A stretch of 64,000 bases of DNA from Roseiarcus sp963783175. Lineage in GTDB: Bacteria; Pseudomonadota; Alphaproteobacteria; Rhizobiales; Beijerinckiaceae. The notes below the pieces were generated by a model that made no database searches, had not been told where the DNA came from, and saw only the letters and a list, made by a program, of their open reading frames with translations. Below are positions 35,803 through 44,785 of this stretch, piece after piece. Positions within the stretch are counted from its first letter, which is position 1, and each line of letters opens with the position of its first letter. The stretch covers positions 1 to 64,000 of the forward strand of contig CAWANG010000035.1 in assembly GCA_963783175.1 (NCBI GenBank), read 5' to 3'. Both the position numbers and the translations under genes were made by a program.

Positions 35803-37428
35803 TCAAATCGCCTCGGCCACCATCTCGATCGCGCCGCACGGGCATTCCTGGGCGCAGAGGCCGCAACCCTTGCAGTAATCGTAGTCGAACTTGAACCTCT
35901 TGCCGGCCCCGAGCTTGATGACCGCGTTGTCGGGGCAGACGCCGTAGCAATTGTCGCATTCGAAGCAATTGCCGCAAGACAGGCAGCGGCGCGCCTCGTA
36001 GAGCGCGTTGGTCTCGTCGAGGCCGCCGACCACCTCCTCGAAATTCTCGACCCTGCGCACGGCTTCGAGCACCGGGCGCACCGTCGCCGGCGCGTCCTCG
36101 TAGTACCAGGCGTTAAGGCGGTCGAAGCTCGCGAGCGCATGCTTATGCGGGGCGGTGTAAGCAACCCCACGCAGATAGGCGTCGACGCAGCGCGCCGCCT
36201 TCTTGCCGTGACCGACGGCGACCGTCACCGTGCGCTCGGAGGGCGCCATGTCGCCGCCGGCGAACACGCCCGCGCGGCCGGTCATCATGTCCGGCCCGAC
36301 CTTGACCACGCCGTTTTCGATCACGATTCCGGGCGCATGCTCGAGGGGAGAAAGATCGACGTCCTGGCCAAGCGCCAGCACCAGCGAATCGGCTTCCAGC
36401 GTCTCGAACTCGCCGGTCGGCTGCGGGAACCCGGTCGCGTCAAGCTTCATCCTTTCGATCGTCATCGAGCCGCCGTCGACCGACTTGATGGTCGAAAGCC
36501 ATTTCATCGACACGCCTTCCTGCAGCGCCTCCTCGAGTTCGAAATCATGGGCCGGCATTTTTTCCCGGGTGCGGCGATAGACGATGATCGCTTCGTCCGC
36601 GCCCAGGCGCCGTGCGGTGCGCGCGGCGTCGAGGGCCGTGTTGCCGCCGCCGTAAATGACGACCTTCCTGCCCAAGAGCGGCGGCGCCTCGCCCTCCATC
36701 GATCGCAAAAGGCTGACCGCGTCGAGAATCTTCGCCGCCCCGCCGGCCGGGATATAGGCGCGTCTCGCGATATGGGCGCCGACCGCAAGAAAGGCGGCGT
36801 CATAGCCGCCCTCGCGCATCGCCTGCTCGATGTCGTCGACCTTGGCCTCGAGGATGAGCTCGACGCCCATGTGGGTGATGCGCCTGACCTCGGCGTCGAG
36901 CACGTCGCGCGGCAGGCGGTATTTCGGAATGCCGAACCGCATCATGCCGCCGGCGAGCGGCCCCGCCTCGCGGATCGTCACGCCGTGGCCGAGACGGCGC
37001 AGGTGATAGGCGGCCGAAAGGCCCGCCGGACCGGCGCCGACGACGAGCACGCGCTTGCCCGTCTCCGTCTGCGGCTTGTCGAACGTCCAGCCTTTGGCGA
37101 TCGCAACATCGCCGAGGAAACGCTCGACCGAATTGACGCCGACCGGTTGGTCGATCTGCGCCCGATTGCAGGCGGTTTCGCACGGATGGTAGCAGACGCG
37201 CCCCATAACCGCCGGCAAGGGGTTGTCTTGGGTCAGCGCGCGCCACGCGGCCTCGTATTCGCCCTCCTCCGCGTGGCTGAGCCAGCCCTGGATGTCCTCG
37301 CCGGCCGGGCAGGCCGCGTTGCACGGCGGGAGCCGGTCGACATAAATGGGCCGCTGGGTGCGCCAGGAGCCGGTCAGGTTGAGCTTGCTCGTGCCAACGT
37401 CGAGCGCGATGGCGTACGGATGCTTCAT
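35803..37428 (-). CDS. GltD-like flavoprotein with C-terminal ferredoxin domain
   Basis: A 541-residue protein of the NAD(P)H-dependent glutamate-synthase-small-subunit type. N-terminal cluster cysteines: PPCNAACPAGEDIQGW and VCYHPCETACNR. FAD site: VLVVGAGPAGLSAAYHL (about 127-143). NAD(P) site: VVIYGGGNTALDAARTARR. FAD closing motif: AGVFAGGDMAPSERTV. The last 75 residues add CLSCGNCFECDNCYGVCPD and CKGCGLCAQECPCGAIE, two [4Fe-4S] clusters as in PorD. It is last in the por operon, starting one base after porB. It may pass electrons between ferredoxin or the oxidoreductase and NAD(P)H; this role is inferred. Confidence 0.9.
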   Translation of the reverse strand: MKHPYAIALDVGTSKLNLTGSWRTQRPIYVDRLPPCNAACPAGEDIQGWLSHAEEGEYEAAWRALTQDNPLPAVMGRVCYHPCETACNRAQIDQPVGVNSVERFLGDVAIAKGWTFDKPQTETGKRVLVVGAGPAGLSAAYHLRRLGHGVTIREAGPLAGGMMRFGIPKYRLPRDVLDAEVRRITHMGVELILEAKVDDIEQAMREGGYDAAFLAVGAHIARRAYIPAGGAAKILDAVSLLRSMEGEAPPLLGRKVVIYGGGNTALDAARTARRLGADEAIIVYRRTREKMPAHDFELEEALQEGVSMKWLSTIKSVDGGSMTIERMKLDATGFPQPTGEFETLEADSLVLALGQDVDLSPLEHAPGIVIENGVVKVGPDMMTGRAGVFAGGDMAPSERTVTVAVGHGKKAARCVDAYLRGVAYTAPHKHALASFDRLNAWYYEDAPATVRPVLEAVRRVENFEEVVGGLDETNALYEARRCLSCGNCFECDNCYGVCPDNAVIKLGAGKRFKFDYDYCKGCGLCAQECPCGAIEMVAEAI

Positions 37429-37429
37429 C

Positions 37430-38429
37430 TCAGGCCGCCGCCTCCAGGAGTCCGTAGTCCTTGATATGGCGGTCGGCGACTGCCTGCAGTCTGGCGACCC
37501 GCGGGTCTACTTTTCCGTCGCGGAACAGGTGCGCGAAACGGCGCTGGAGCATCAGATATTCAGCGACCGGCGTCGGGCGCCGGATCTTGCGCACGCTGGT
37601 GACGTAACCACTCTCGGCCTCGAAGATCGGAAAGAGACCGGTCTCGATCGCGAGCCTGGCAAGCTTGATCGTGTGCTCAGAGGCAGCGCCCCAGCCGAGC
37701 GGGCAAGGGACGTTGATCTGGATATAGCGCGCGCCGTGAAAGCCCATCGCCTTCAGGACTTTGGTCTCGAGGTCGTGCAGGTCGGCGACGCTGGCGGTCG
37801 CGACGTAGGGAATCTCATGCGCGACCGCGATCTTCGGCGCAAACTTGCCGGTTCCGAAGACGTTGCCCGGCTCCTTTCCGAGCGCCGGGGTGGTGGCGGT
37901 GCGCGCAGCCGGCGGGGTCGCCGAAGAGCGCTGAACGCCAGTGTTCATGTACCCCTCGTTGTCGTAACAGATGTAGAGCACGTCATCATTGCGCTCGAAC
38001 ATGCCCGAGAGACAGCCGAAGCCGATGTCGGTCGTGCCGCCGTCGCCGCCCTGGCGACGACCGTGTTTCGCTCTTGCCCGTGACCCTCATCGCCGCCGCG
38101 ACGCCGGTCGCGACCGCCGCCGCGTTGCCGAACAGCGAATGCATCCACGGAATCTGCCAAGAAGTCTCGGGATAGGGCGTCGTGAACACTTCGAGGCAAC
38201 CGGTCGCGTTGACGGCGATGAGATTGCGGTCCGCGGCGCGCATCGCCGCATCGATCGCGTAGCGCGCGCCGAGCGCCTCGCCGCAGCCCTGGCAGGCGCG
38301 ATGGCCCGATGTCAGGGAATTGGAGCGATCGCGGCTCGCCTGGACGTTGCGCTCAAGCTCGTCGACCAGACGATTGCCGACGGTCAGCGTGCCCTTCTGG
38401 TAGAACTTGAGCTTCTGGACCTCGTTCAT
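37430..38429 (-). pseudogene. porB: 2-oxoacid:ferredoxin oxidoreductase beta subunit, frameshifted
   Basis: The thiamine-diphosphate-binding subunit. N-terminal part: NSLTSGHRACQGCGEALGAR with the cluster cysteines, VNATGCLEVFTTPYPETSW, HSLFGNAAAVATGVAAAMRV. C-terminal part in another frame: MFERNDDVLYICYDNEGYMN, HIKDYGLLEAAA. The break lies at 38049-38063, exactly in the TPP-binding GGDGGTTDIGFG motif. Adding one G to the GG and one C to the CC of the coding strand there restores VVAQGGDGGTTDIG. Both are homopolymer losses, which favours sequencing error. The ATG overlaps the alpha-subunit stop. Confidence 0.85.
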
Positions 38430-39700
38430 CGCGCGGTTTCCTCGAGTTTCTTGACCCGCTCCTCCTCGACCTGCTTGAGGATGCTCTCGGCCGCCGGACC
38501 AGCGCGTCGCGTCTTGCCGCGACGATGGATCTCGCTCGCTGCGACGCGCTCGTTGAGGTCGAGGAAATGCGGACCCTCCCACGGCTGGATGGCCGCCTGG
38601 CGGAAGAGCCGGTGCAGCGAAGCCTTGGGAACCGGCCGGCCGCCCAAGCCCACGATTGCCGAATGCATCGCCGGCGGATCGGCCAGCTCGCGCAGCGCGA
38701 TCGCGACGTTGCTGGCGAGCGGCCCACCCATGCCGACGTCGAGCGCCTTGTCGATGACCACGACGTCGCGCGCCCGGGCCAGCGCCTGGCGCAACGCCTG
38801 GGCAGGAAACGGCCGAAAGGCGATGAGCGTCACGAGGCCAATCGCGATCCCATCGGCGCGCATCTCGTCGATCACGTCCTTGATCGTGCCGTTGATCGAA
38901 CCCATCGCGACGACCAGGGTCTGCGCGCCGTCGGCCGCATAGGTCCTCAGCAATCCGCCCGCCTGGCGGCCGAAGCGGCGCTCGAAGTCGCTCGCCAGGG
39001 TCTCGATCAGGCCGAGCGCGGCGTGTTGCTTGAAATATTGCAGGTAGCGCACTTCGGTGAAAGCGTCCGGCCCAACCATCGCGCCGATCGAGATTGGATC
39101 GGCGGGGTCGAGGCTCTGCATCGGTTCGTACGGCGGAAGATAGGCGTCGACCGACGCCTGATCGGGTATGTCGATGCGCTCGACTGCGTGGGTGAGGATG
39201 AAGCCGTCGACGCAGACCATCGTGGGGACTGACAGTTCCTCGGCGAGGCGGAAGGCGATGATATGGAGGTCGGCTGCTTCCTGGTTCGATTCGGCGAATA
39301 GCTGGATCCAGCCCGATTCGCGCAGCGCCATCGCGTCCGAATGGTCGTTCCAAATGTTGATCGGCGCGCCGATGGCGCGATTGCCGAGCGTCATGACGAT
39401 CGGCAATCCGAGGCCGGCGGCGTTATAGACCGCCTCGGCCATGAACAGAAGGCCCTGGCTCGCGGTGGCGGTGTAGGCGCGCGCGCCCGCGGCCGAAGCG
39501 CCGATGGCGACGGACAGCGCCGCAAATTCGCTCTCGACGTTGATGAACTCGCAATTGTCGAGCCTGCCCAATCGAATGAGTTCGCCCACGCCCTCGACGA
39601 TATGGGTTTGCGGCGTGATCGGATAGGCGCAAACCACTTGCGGCCGGCAAAGCGCGATCGTGCGCGCCATCGCCTTGGAGCCTTCGATCTGCTCGAACAT
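38426..39700 (-). CDS. porA: 2-oxoacid:ferredoxin oxidoreductase alpha subunit
   Basis: A 424-residue subunit of pyruvate- or 2-oxoacid:ferredoxin oxidoreductase, which converts pyruvate and CoA to acetyl-CoA, CO2 and reduced ferredoxin. Characteristic regions: VVCAYPITPQTHIVEGVGEL, INVESEFAALSVAIGASAAG, TATASQGLLFMAEAVYNAAG, then the second domain LVVAMGSINGTIKDVIDE and DVVVIDKALDVGMGGPLAS. GAGGAAGG precedes the ATG. The order gamma-alpha-beta in one operon is usual for four-subunit archaeal-type enzymes. The exact oxoacid cannot be proven from sequence. Confidence 0.9.
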   Translation of the reverse strand: MFEQIEGSKAMARTIALCRPQVVCAYPITPQTHIVEGVGELIRLGRLDNCEFINVESEFAALSVAIGASAAGARAYTATASQGLLFMAEAVYNAAGLGLPIVMTLGNRAIGAPINIWNDHSDAMALRESGWIQLFAESNQEAADLHIIAFRLAEELSVPTMVCVDGFILTHAVERIDIPDQASVDAYLPPYEPMQSLDPADPISIGAMVGPDAFTEVRYLQYFKQHAALGLIETLASDFERRFGRQAGGLLRTYAADGAQTLVVAMGSINGTIKDVIDEMRADGIAIGLVTLIAFRPFPAQALRQALARARDVVVIDKALDVGMGGPLASNVAIALRELADPPAMHSAIVGLGGRPVPKASLHRLFRQAAIQPWEGPHFLDLNERVAASEIHRRGKTRRAGPAAESILKQVEEERVKKLEETAR

Positions 39701-39725
39701 CGCCGGGAAGCCTTCCTCTTTATCC

Positions 39726-40295
39726 TCAGGCGGCGGCCCGGGTTGCAACGAGAGCATGCGCCGCCTTGGCGGCCTCGACATTGGCTTCGCCCACCTTGCC
39801 CGGAAAGGCGCGCCGGATCGCTTCCAGGACGCTGTCGAGCGAGACGACGCCGACTTCCGCCGCGAAGGCGCCGAGCAAGGCCGTGTTCGGCGCCGGACGG
39901 CCAACGAATTTCATCGCCAGCTCGGTCGCGGGTACGGCTCTCACGTGTCCCGCCGGCAGCCGCGCGACGATGGCGTCGAGATGAATCTCGGACAGGGTCC
40001 GCGCGGTGTTGACGATGAGATAGCCATCGCCCTTCAGCCCCTCGGTGACGTCAAGCGCCCGGAACAGCGTCGGATCCTGGACGATCAGGGCGTCGGGCGT
40101 CTGGATTGGCTCGCGCAGCCGGATTTCCTTATCCGCGATCCGGCAGAAGGCGACGACCGGCGCCCCGGTCCGCTCCGAGCCGAAGCTCGGAAACGCCTGC
40201 GCGTGCTTGCCTTCGAGAAATGCGGCGACCGACAACATTTCCGCCGCGGTGACCACGCCCTGGCCGCCGCGGCCGTGAATCCTCGCCTCGAACAT
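39726..40295 (-). CDS. porG: 2-oxoacid:ferredoxin oxidoreductase gamma subunit
   Basis: A 189-residue POR gamma domain: MFEARIHGRGGQGVVTAAEM, HAQAFPSFGSERTGAPVVAF, DALIVQDPTLFRALDV, IVNTARTLSE, NTALLGAFAAEVGVVSL. It is first in the operon, with GAGGAG before the ATG. Twenty-five bases separate it from the alpha gene. The separate delta (ferredoxin) subunit is missing as a gene; its job may be done by the ferredoxin domain of the GltD-like protein at the end of the operon. Confidence 0.9.
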   Translation of the reverse strand: MFEARIHGRGGQGVVTAAEMLSVAAFLEGKHAQAFPSFGSERTGAPVVAFCRIADKEIRLREPIQTPDALIVQDPTLFRALDVTEGLKGDGYLIVNTARTLSEIHLDAIVARLPAGHVRAVPATELAMKFVGRPAPNTALLGAFAAEVGVVSLDSVLEAIRRAFPGKVGEANVEAAKAAHALVATRAAA

Positions 40296-40477
40296 CCGCG
40301 CTCCTCGACGGCGCTGCACAGCGGTCTCAACGCGTAGCGGAAGTCGTTGCGCAACCCACGGCCCAAGTCAATGCGGCGCGCCGCCGCGGAGCCGGGGGAC
40401 GCTCCCAGCCTTTGACCGGCGCGCAATCGGGTGGGCGCGATGCCAACGTGTGCGAGGTGTGTTATCGTTACCGGAGC

Positions 40478-43400
40478 ATGCGGCGGGGCCACGCACGGGT
40501 GGTCTGCATCTGCAACCGGAAGGTCGATAGCGTGGGCGGTGGGGCAAAAATCTCCGCGCAGACGGCGCCGTCTTTGGGCGAGCGGCGTCAGGTCACGGTG
40601 CTGTTTGCCGACATGGTTGGCTTTGTCGAGGTTTCCGAGCGCATCGGCGAGGACGCGACCTTCTCGCTGATCCGGCAGATCTATGAATTGCTGATCGCCG
40701 CGATCAAGGATCAGGGCGGCTGGGCCAAGGACTTCACCGGCGACGGCGTGATGGCGCTGTTCGGCGCTTCCGAGGCGCTGGAGGATGCGCCGCTTCGAGC
40801 TTGCCGCGCCGGCCTCTCGATTCACCAGCGCCTCGCCGCCGCCGCACCAACGTTCGAGAGCCAATACGGAATCCGGCCGCAGATGCGCATCGGCGTCAAC
40901 TCAGGGCTTGCCGTCGTGGCGAAAATATTCAGCCAGGACGCCACCGTCACGGCGCTGGGCGATACGGTCAACCTGGCTTCGCGGCTGCAGAAGCTGGCCG
41001 AGCCCGGAACCGTCTGCGTGAGCGAAGCCACGCGACGCCTGGTCGAAGGACAGGCCGAGACCGCGTTCGTCGGCGAATTCGACATCAAGGGCAAGTCCGA
41101 ACCGCAGAAGGTCTATCGGGTCGACTCGGTCCGGCCGGGCGCCACTCGATTTGAGACCTCGGTCTTCCGGGGGCTCAGCGCCTATGTCGGGCGAGAGCGC
41201 GAGTTGCAGCTGCTCGAGCGCAGCCTGGCGGAGGCGCGGCAGAAAGTCTGCATCATCGACGTCGTGGCCGAACCGGGCATGGGGAAGTCACGGTTGCTTT
41301 ATGAGTTCCGGCGCCGGTTGAGCGATGGCCGGGCGTTCCTCCTTCAGGGAAGCTGCTCGCCCGACGGCAGGCAAACGCCGTTCCGGACCTTCATCGAGGT
41401 GGTGCGCGACCTGTTTCAGGTCAGCATCGTCGAACCGGAAAACGAGGTCAGACGAAAGCTCGAGCAAGGGCTCGCCGGTCTCGAACTGAACTCGTCCCAG
41501 AGTTTTGGCCTTTTGCTCAACATGATCGGCCTCAAACCGCCGGAGGGGGCGCTTACGGGGCTCGACGGCGTGCTGATCGGACTGCGCACGCGAGAGACGC
41601 TGCAACGGCTGCTGGAGGCGCGCTGCCGCCGCTCGCCGGTCGCGCTATTGATCGAGGACATTCACTGGATCGATCGCGCGTCCGAAGAGGTCCTGAGTAA
41701 CATTGCCGTCGACGACGCTCGCTTCGGCCTTTTGATCCTCCACACGCGCCGGCCTGAATACCAACCTCCCTGGGGCAGCCGCCGCAGCGTGACGGCGCTG
41801 CGGCTCGATCCTCTGTCGGCCGAAGACATCCAGCGCCTCGTGCAGACGAGGCTCAGGGTTGACGCCATGCCCCAGCCTCTGGCTCGGATCGTGACCGAGA
41901 AAGCGGATGGCAACGCCTTGTTCGCCGAGGAGATCGCGAGCTTCCTCGTCGAGCACAAGGTGCTCAGGGTCAGCGACGGAGCGCTGGAGTTCGACCTGGG
42001 CAAGACGACGACGGTGCTGCCGGCGAGCATTCAGTTGCTGCTGACCGCCCGCGTCGGCAGCCTCGCCGTCGAGGATCGTGAGGTCCTCCAGGTGGCTTCT
42101 GTGATCGGCCGAAGCTTCGATTACGAGCTTCTGGCCGCGGTCGTCGGACCCTCGCGCGACCTCATGCCGCACCTCGCCGCGGCAGAGGCGGCGGATCTTT
42201 TGCGCTACGACGGCGCGGCGCACGATTTTTCTTTCAAGCACGCGATGCTTCGCGACGCGCTATACGACAGTATGCTGGCGACGCGACGCGCGGAGCTGCA
42301 TCAGAGGGTGGCGCACGAGCTCGAGCGTCGGCGCGCCAACCAGCTGATCGAGGTCGCCGAGATCCTCGCCCACCATTATTCGTTCACCGACGAGGCGGGC
42401 AAAACCTTCGAGTACCGGTATCTCTCGGCAAGGAAGGCGCTCGGCGTCTACCTGCTGGACGAAGCGGAAAAGCATTTTCGCGAGGCGTTGGCGGTGGTCG
42501 AGCGGGCGCCCGGTTGCGCCGACGACGAGGCGTTCGCGAACGCGGTCGCCGGCCTCCAGGAAGTCCTTCATCTCAAGGGGGAAGTGCGGGAGGAGAAGAG
42601 CGTCGCCGACCGCTATCTCCCCAAGCTCGAACAGGCGGGACCTTCGCCCCAATTTGTCTTCGCCCTCCATATTCAAAGCATGATCCTCCTCCACGCATAC
42701 GAATTTGAACGGGCCGAAGCGACATCGAAGCGCGCGCTTGAGATCGCCGAGCAGATCGGCGACGCCAGGGCGGCGGGCTACGCCCGGCATGCGCTGATGT
42801 TTTGCTCGACAGTGCTCGGCCGCTGGTCCCTCGACGAGGCCGAGCGCTTCGGCGCCGAACTGATCGCGAACGCCGAACAGGTCGGCGACAACTACCTGCT
42901 CAACTGGGCCTACTGGTCGGTCGCCTGGGACTACCTCACACGCGGTCTCATCGCCGACGCGCGCGTCTGGGCTCACAAGCTGATCGAGTCCGGTCGCCAG
43001 CGCAACGACCGGCGAACGCTGGCCATGGCCTATTGGACTTTGGGCTGGATCGACCTCGCGGGGGAGCGCTTCGAAGATGCGATCAAGGACGCGTCGGAGT
43101 GCATCAAGACCGCCGTGACCCGGTTCGACGTCGTCACTGGCAATTACGTGAAAGTGACTGCCGAGCTGCTCAGCGGCCAAATCGAGAAGGCGTTGACGCA
43201 ACTCCAGGAACAAAGGGAGTGGCTGGAAACCAACGGATGGGTCTACAGCGCCAACGGAGCCGATTGCTCCATCGGCACAGCGCTGGGCCTCAGCGGTCAG
43301 TGGAAGGAGGCGATCCGCTACCTAGAGAAAGCGATCTCGGTCAGCGACGAGCACGGAGACGTCTACGCCGCCACTTGGAATCGGATCGCGCTGGCGGAGA

Positions 43401-43738
43401 TCTACGTCGCGATTGTTACGAACTCCGGCAACCCGCCGCTGCGCATCCTGACGAGCAACCTCGACGTCATCCTGATCGGCAAACTCTACGGCGCTGGCCG
43501 GGCGCTCGCCCTGCTCGAACAGGCCCGCAACAACAACCAGGTGCACGAGCGGGGCGTCCTCAGAGCACGCATTGACCTTAACGTCGGCTTGCTGTTCGAG
43601 CGGAAAGGGCAGTTCGACGCCGCTCGCAAACGCCTCCTCTCCGCGCGCAGCGCGGCTGAGGCTCAGGAGGTCCTGCCGATGGTCGCCCGCATCGATGCGG
43701 CGCTCGCCCATCTGCCCGCCGCCACGGCGGCTCGCTGA
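40478..43738 (+). CDS. class III adenylate cyclase fused to AAA ATPase and TPR region
   Basis: A protein of about 1086 residues. The cyclase domain (first 200 residues) shows QVTVLFADMVGFVEVSERIG, KDFTGDGVMALFG, ATVTALGDTVNLASRLQKL. The ATPase follows: YVGRERELQLLERSL, Walker A VVAEPGMGKSRLLYEF, Walker B VALLIEDIHWIDRASEEVL, as in MalT/STAND-like regulators. The C-terminal 500 residues are TPR-like helices (AEKHFREALAVVERAPG, EAIRYLEKAISVSDEHG). It is a signalling ATPase that might couple ligand or partner binding to cAMP synthesis. The start is uncertain: the frame is open further upstream and contains CEVCYR, but no proper zinc ribbon. Confidence 0.88.
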   Translation: MRRGHARVVCICNRKVDSVGGGAKISAQTAPSLGERRQVTVLFADMVGFVEVSERIGEDATFSLIRQIYELLIAAIKDQGGWAKDFTGDGVMALFGASEALEDAPLRACRAGLSIHQRLAAAAPTFESQYGIRPQMRIGVNSGLAVVAKIFSQDATVTALGDTVNLASRLQKLAEPGTVCVSEATRRLVEGQAETAFVGEFDIKGKSEPQKVYRVDSVRPGATRFETSVFRGLSAYVGRERELQLLERSLAEARQKVCIIDVVAEPGMGKSRLLYEFRRRLSDGRAFLLQGSCSPDGRQTPFRTFIEVVRDLFQVSIVEPENEVRRKLEQGLAGLELNSSQSFGLLLNMIGLKPPEGALTGLDGVLIGLRTRETLQRLLEARCRRSPVALLIEDIHWIDRASEEVLSNIAVDDARFGLLILHTRRPEYQPPWGSRRSVTALRLDPLSAEDIQRLVQTRLRVDAMPQPLARIVTEKADGNALFAEEIASFLVEHKVLRVSDGALEFDLGKTTTVLPASIQLLLTARVGSLAVEDREVLQVASVIGRSFDYELLAAVVGPSRDLMPHLAAAEAADLLRYDGAAHDFSFKHAMLRDALYDSMLATRRAELHQRVAHELERRRANQLIEVAEILAHHYSFTDEAGKTFEYRYLSARKALGVYLLDEAEKHFREALAVVERAPGCADDEAFANAVAGLQEVLHLKGEVREEKSVADRYLPKLEQAGPSPQFVFALHIQSMILLHAYEFERAEATSKRALEIAEQIGDARAAGYARHALMFCSTVLGRWSLDEAERFGAELIANAEQVGDNYLLNWAYWSVAWDYLTRGLIADARVWAHKLIESGRQRNDRRTLAMAYWTLGWIDLAGERFEDAIKDASECIKTAVTRFDVVTGNYVKVTAELLSGQIEKALTQLQEQREWLETNGWVYSANGADCSIGTALGLSGQWKEAIRYLEKAISVSDEHGDVYAATWNRIALAEIYVAIVTNSGNPPLRILTSNLDVILIGKLYGAGRALALLEQARNNNQVHERGVLRARIDLNVGLLFERKGQFDAARKRLLSARSAAEAQEVLPMVARIDAALAHLPAATAAR

Positions 43739-43783
43739 GTCGCTGGCGCGGGCGACGAGAAGCAGGCTGGCGCGCCGGCGCCG

Positions 43784-44731
43784 TCAAAACCACCACCATG
43801 GAGAATTGTTGGCGAACAGGGTCACCACCTCGCCGAAGGTGAAGCTGCATTCCATATGATACTGCAATTCCGGAGCGAGCGGCGCGCCAGCTGGAATCCC
43901 GAGTCGCGACGCGAGCTGAAGGCTCGGATAATCGTTGATCGTGATTCGCGCTGGCGGAAGCGTCTCAATGTCGCCTGCCGCTTCGATGAAGGTATAAGCT
44001 TGCAGGATCGCTTGGTAGCACGCGTTTATCGGGAACATCGGGTCCCGAAACTGCTTCATCAGCACGCATCCAAAAAACTCTGGAGTTGGGACGATCGATC
44101 TCCCCAATGCCTGATGGGCCAGGTTCATCGCGCCGGCGTCGATCTCTCCCCATGGCCACTTTTCCCGGGGCGCCCTCGCGGCCGTTGCGCCGAGGCCGGC
44201 GGCTTCGATCGTGACGACGGGCTGCGGCGACGCCATGACCTCGCCGACGAAGGTCGTGAACACCGGCGTGGAGACGGTGGTGAACGGACTTTGCGCCGCG
44301 GTCGCGGTGAAGCTCCCAAGCAGCTTCGGGTATCCGAGGACGTCGCGGCCGGAAAATGCGGACAAGGGATTGTCGACAATGAGGAAAGGACAGAACATCA
44401 AGACTTCCCCGTCGGGCACAAGCAGACCGCCGAGGGCGATGTATTTCATAACGAATATGCGCACGCATAGTTCACTTTGAGTGATATAGCCAAGCGGCGG
44501 AAAGTATGCGTATTCCATTCTTGGATAATACAAAACCTCGACATCGAAATAGCTGGAGATCGGTCGAAACTCAAAGCCGCGGTCTCCGACGTCGCCCACA
44601 TTGAGAAGGTCATCGCATAGCGCGGTCAATTGATCGAGATCGCCCTTCAGGCGAAAGCTGTTGATGCTAACGTTCGGGAAAGTGTAGGGCGGCAGCGCCT
44701 GCGCCTCGCCGATTTGATTGCGGTACATCAT
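43784..44731 (-). CDS. acetoacetate-decarboxylase-like protein
   Basis: A 315-residue protein whose central part resembles the acetoacetate decarboxylase fold: FPPLGYITQSELCVRIF, VPDGEVLMFCPFLIVDNPL, and SGRDVLGYPKLLGSF, where the Lys corresponds to the Schiff-base lysine of the family. The C-terminus contains VLMKQFRDPMFPINACYQAI and ends SPWWWF. Homologues in secondary metabolism can act as aldolase-dehydratases or decarboxylases. GGAGG stands six bases before the first of two ATGs. It is the last gene of a five-gene operon with a prenyl diphosphate synthase. Specific reaction unknown. Confidence 0.82.
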   Translation of the reverse strand: MMYRNQIGEAQALPPYTFPNVSINSFRLKGDLDQLTALCDDLLNVGDVGDRGFEFRPISSYFDVEVLYYPRMEYAYFPPLGYITQSELCVRIFVMKYIALGGLLVPDGEVLMFCPFLIVDNPLSAFSGRDVLGYPKLLGSFTATAAQSPFTTVSTPVFTTFVGEVMASPQPVVTIEAAGLGATAARAPREKWPWGEIDAGAMNLAHQALGRSIVPTPEFFGCVLMKQFRDPMFPINACYQAILQAYTFIEAAGDIETLPPARITINDYPSLQLASRLGIPAGAPLAPELQYHMECSFTFGEVVTLFANNSPWWWF

Positions 44732-44785
44732 GGCGTTCCTCCGGTGGCGGTGAAACCCTGCCTCGCGCGGCGGTGAGCCGCGCCG

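Noticed and set aside
35782..37464. 560-residue open frame on the + strand
   Set aside because: Antisense to the GltD-like gene; arginine/alanine-rich with no domains.
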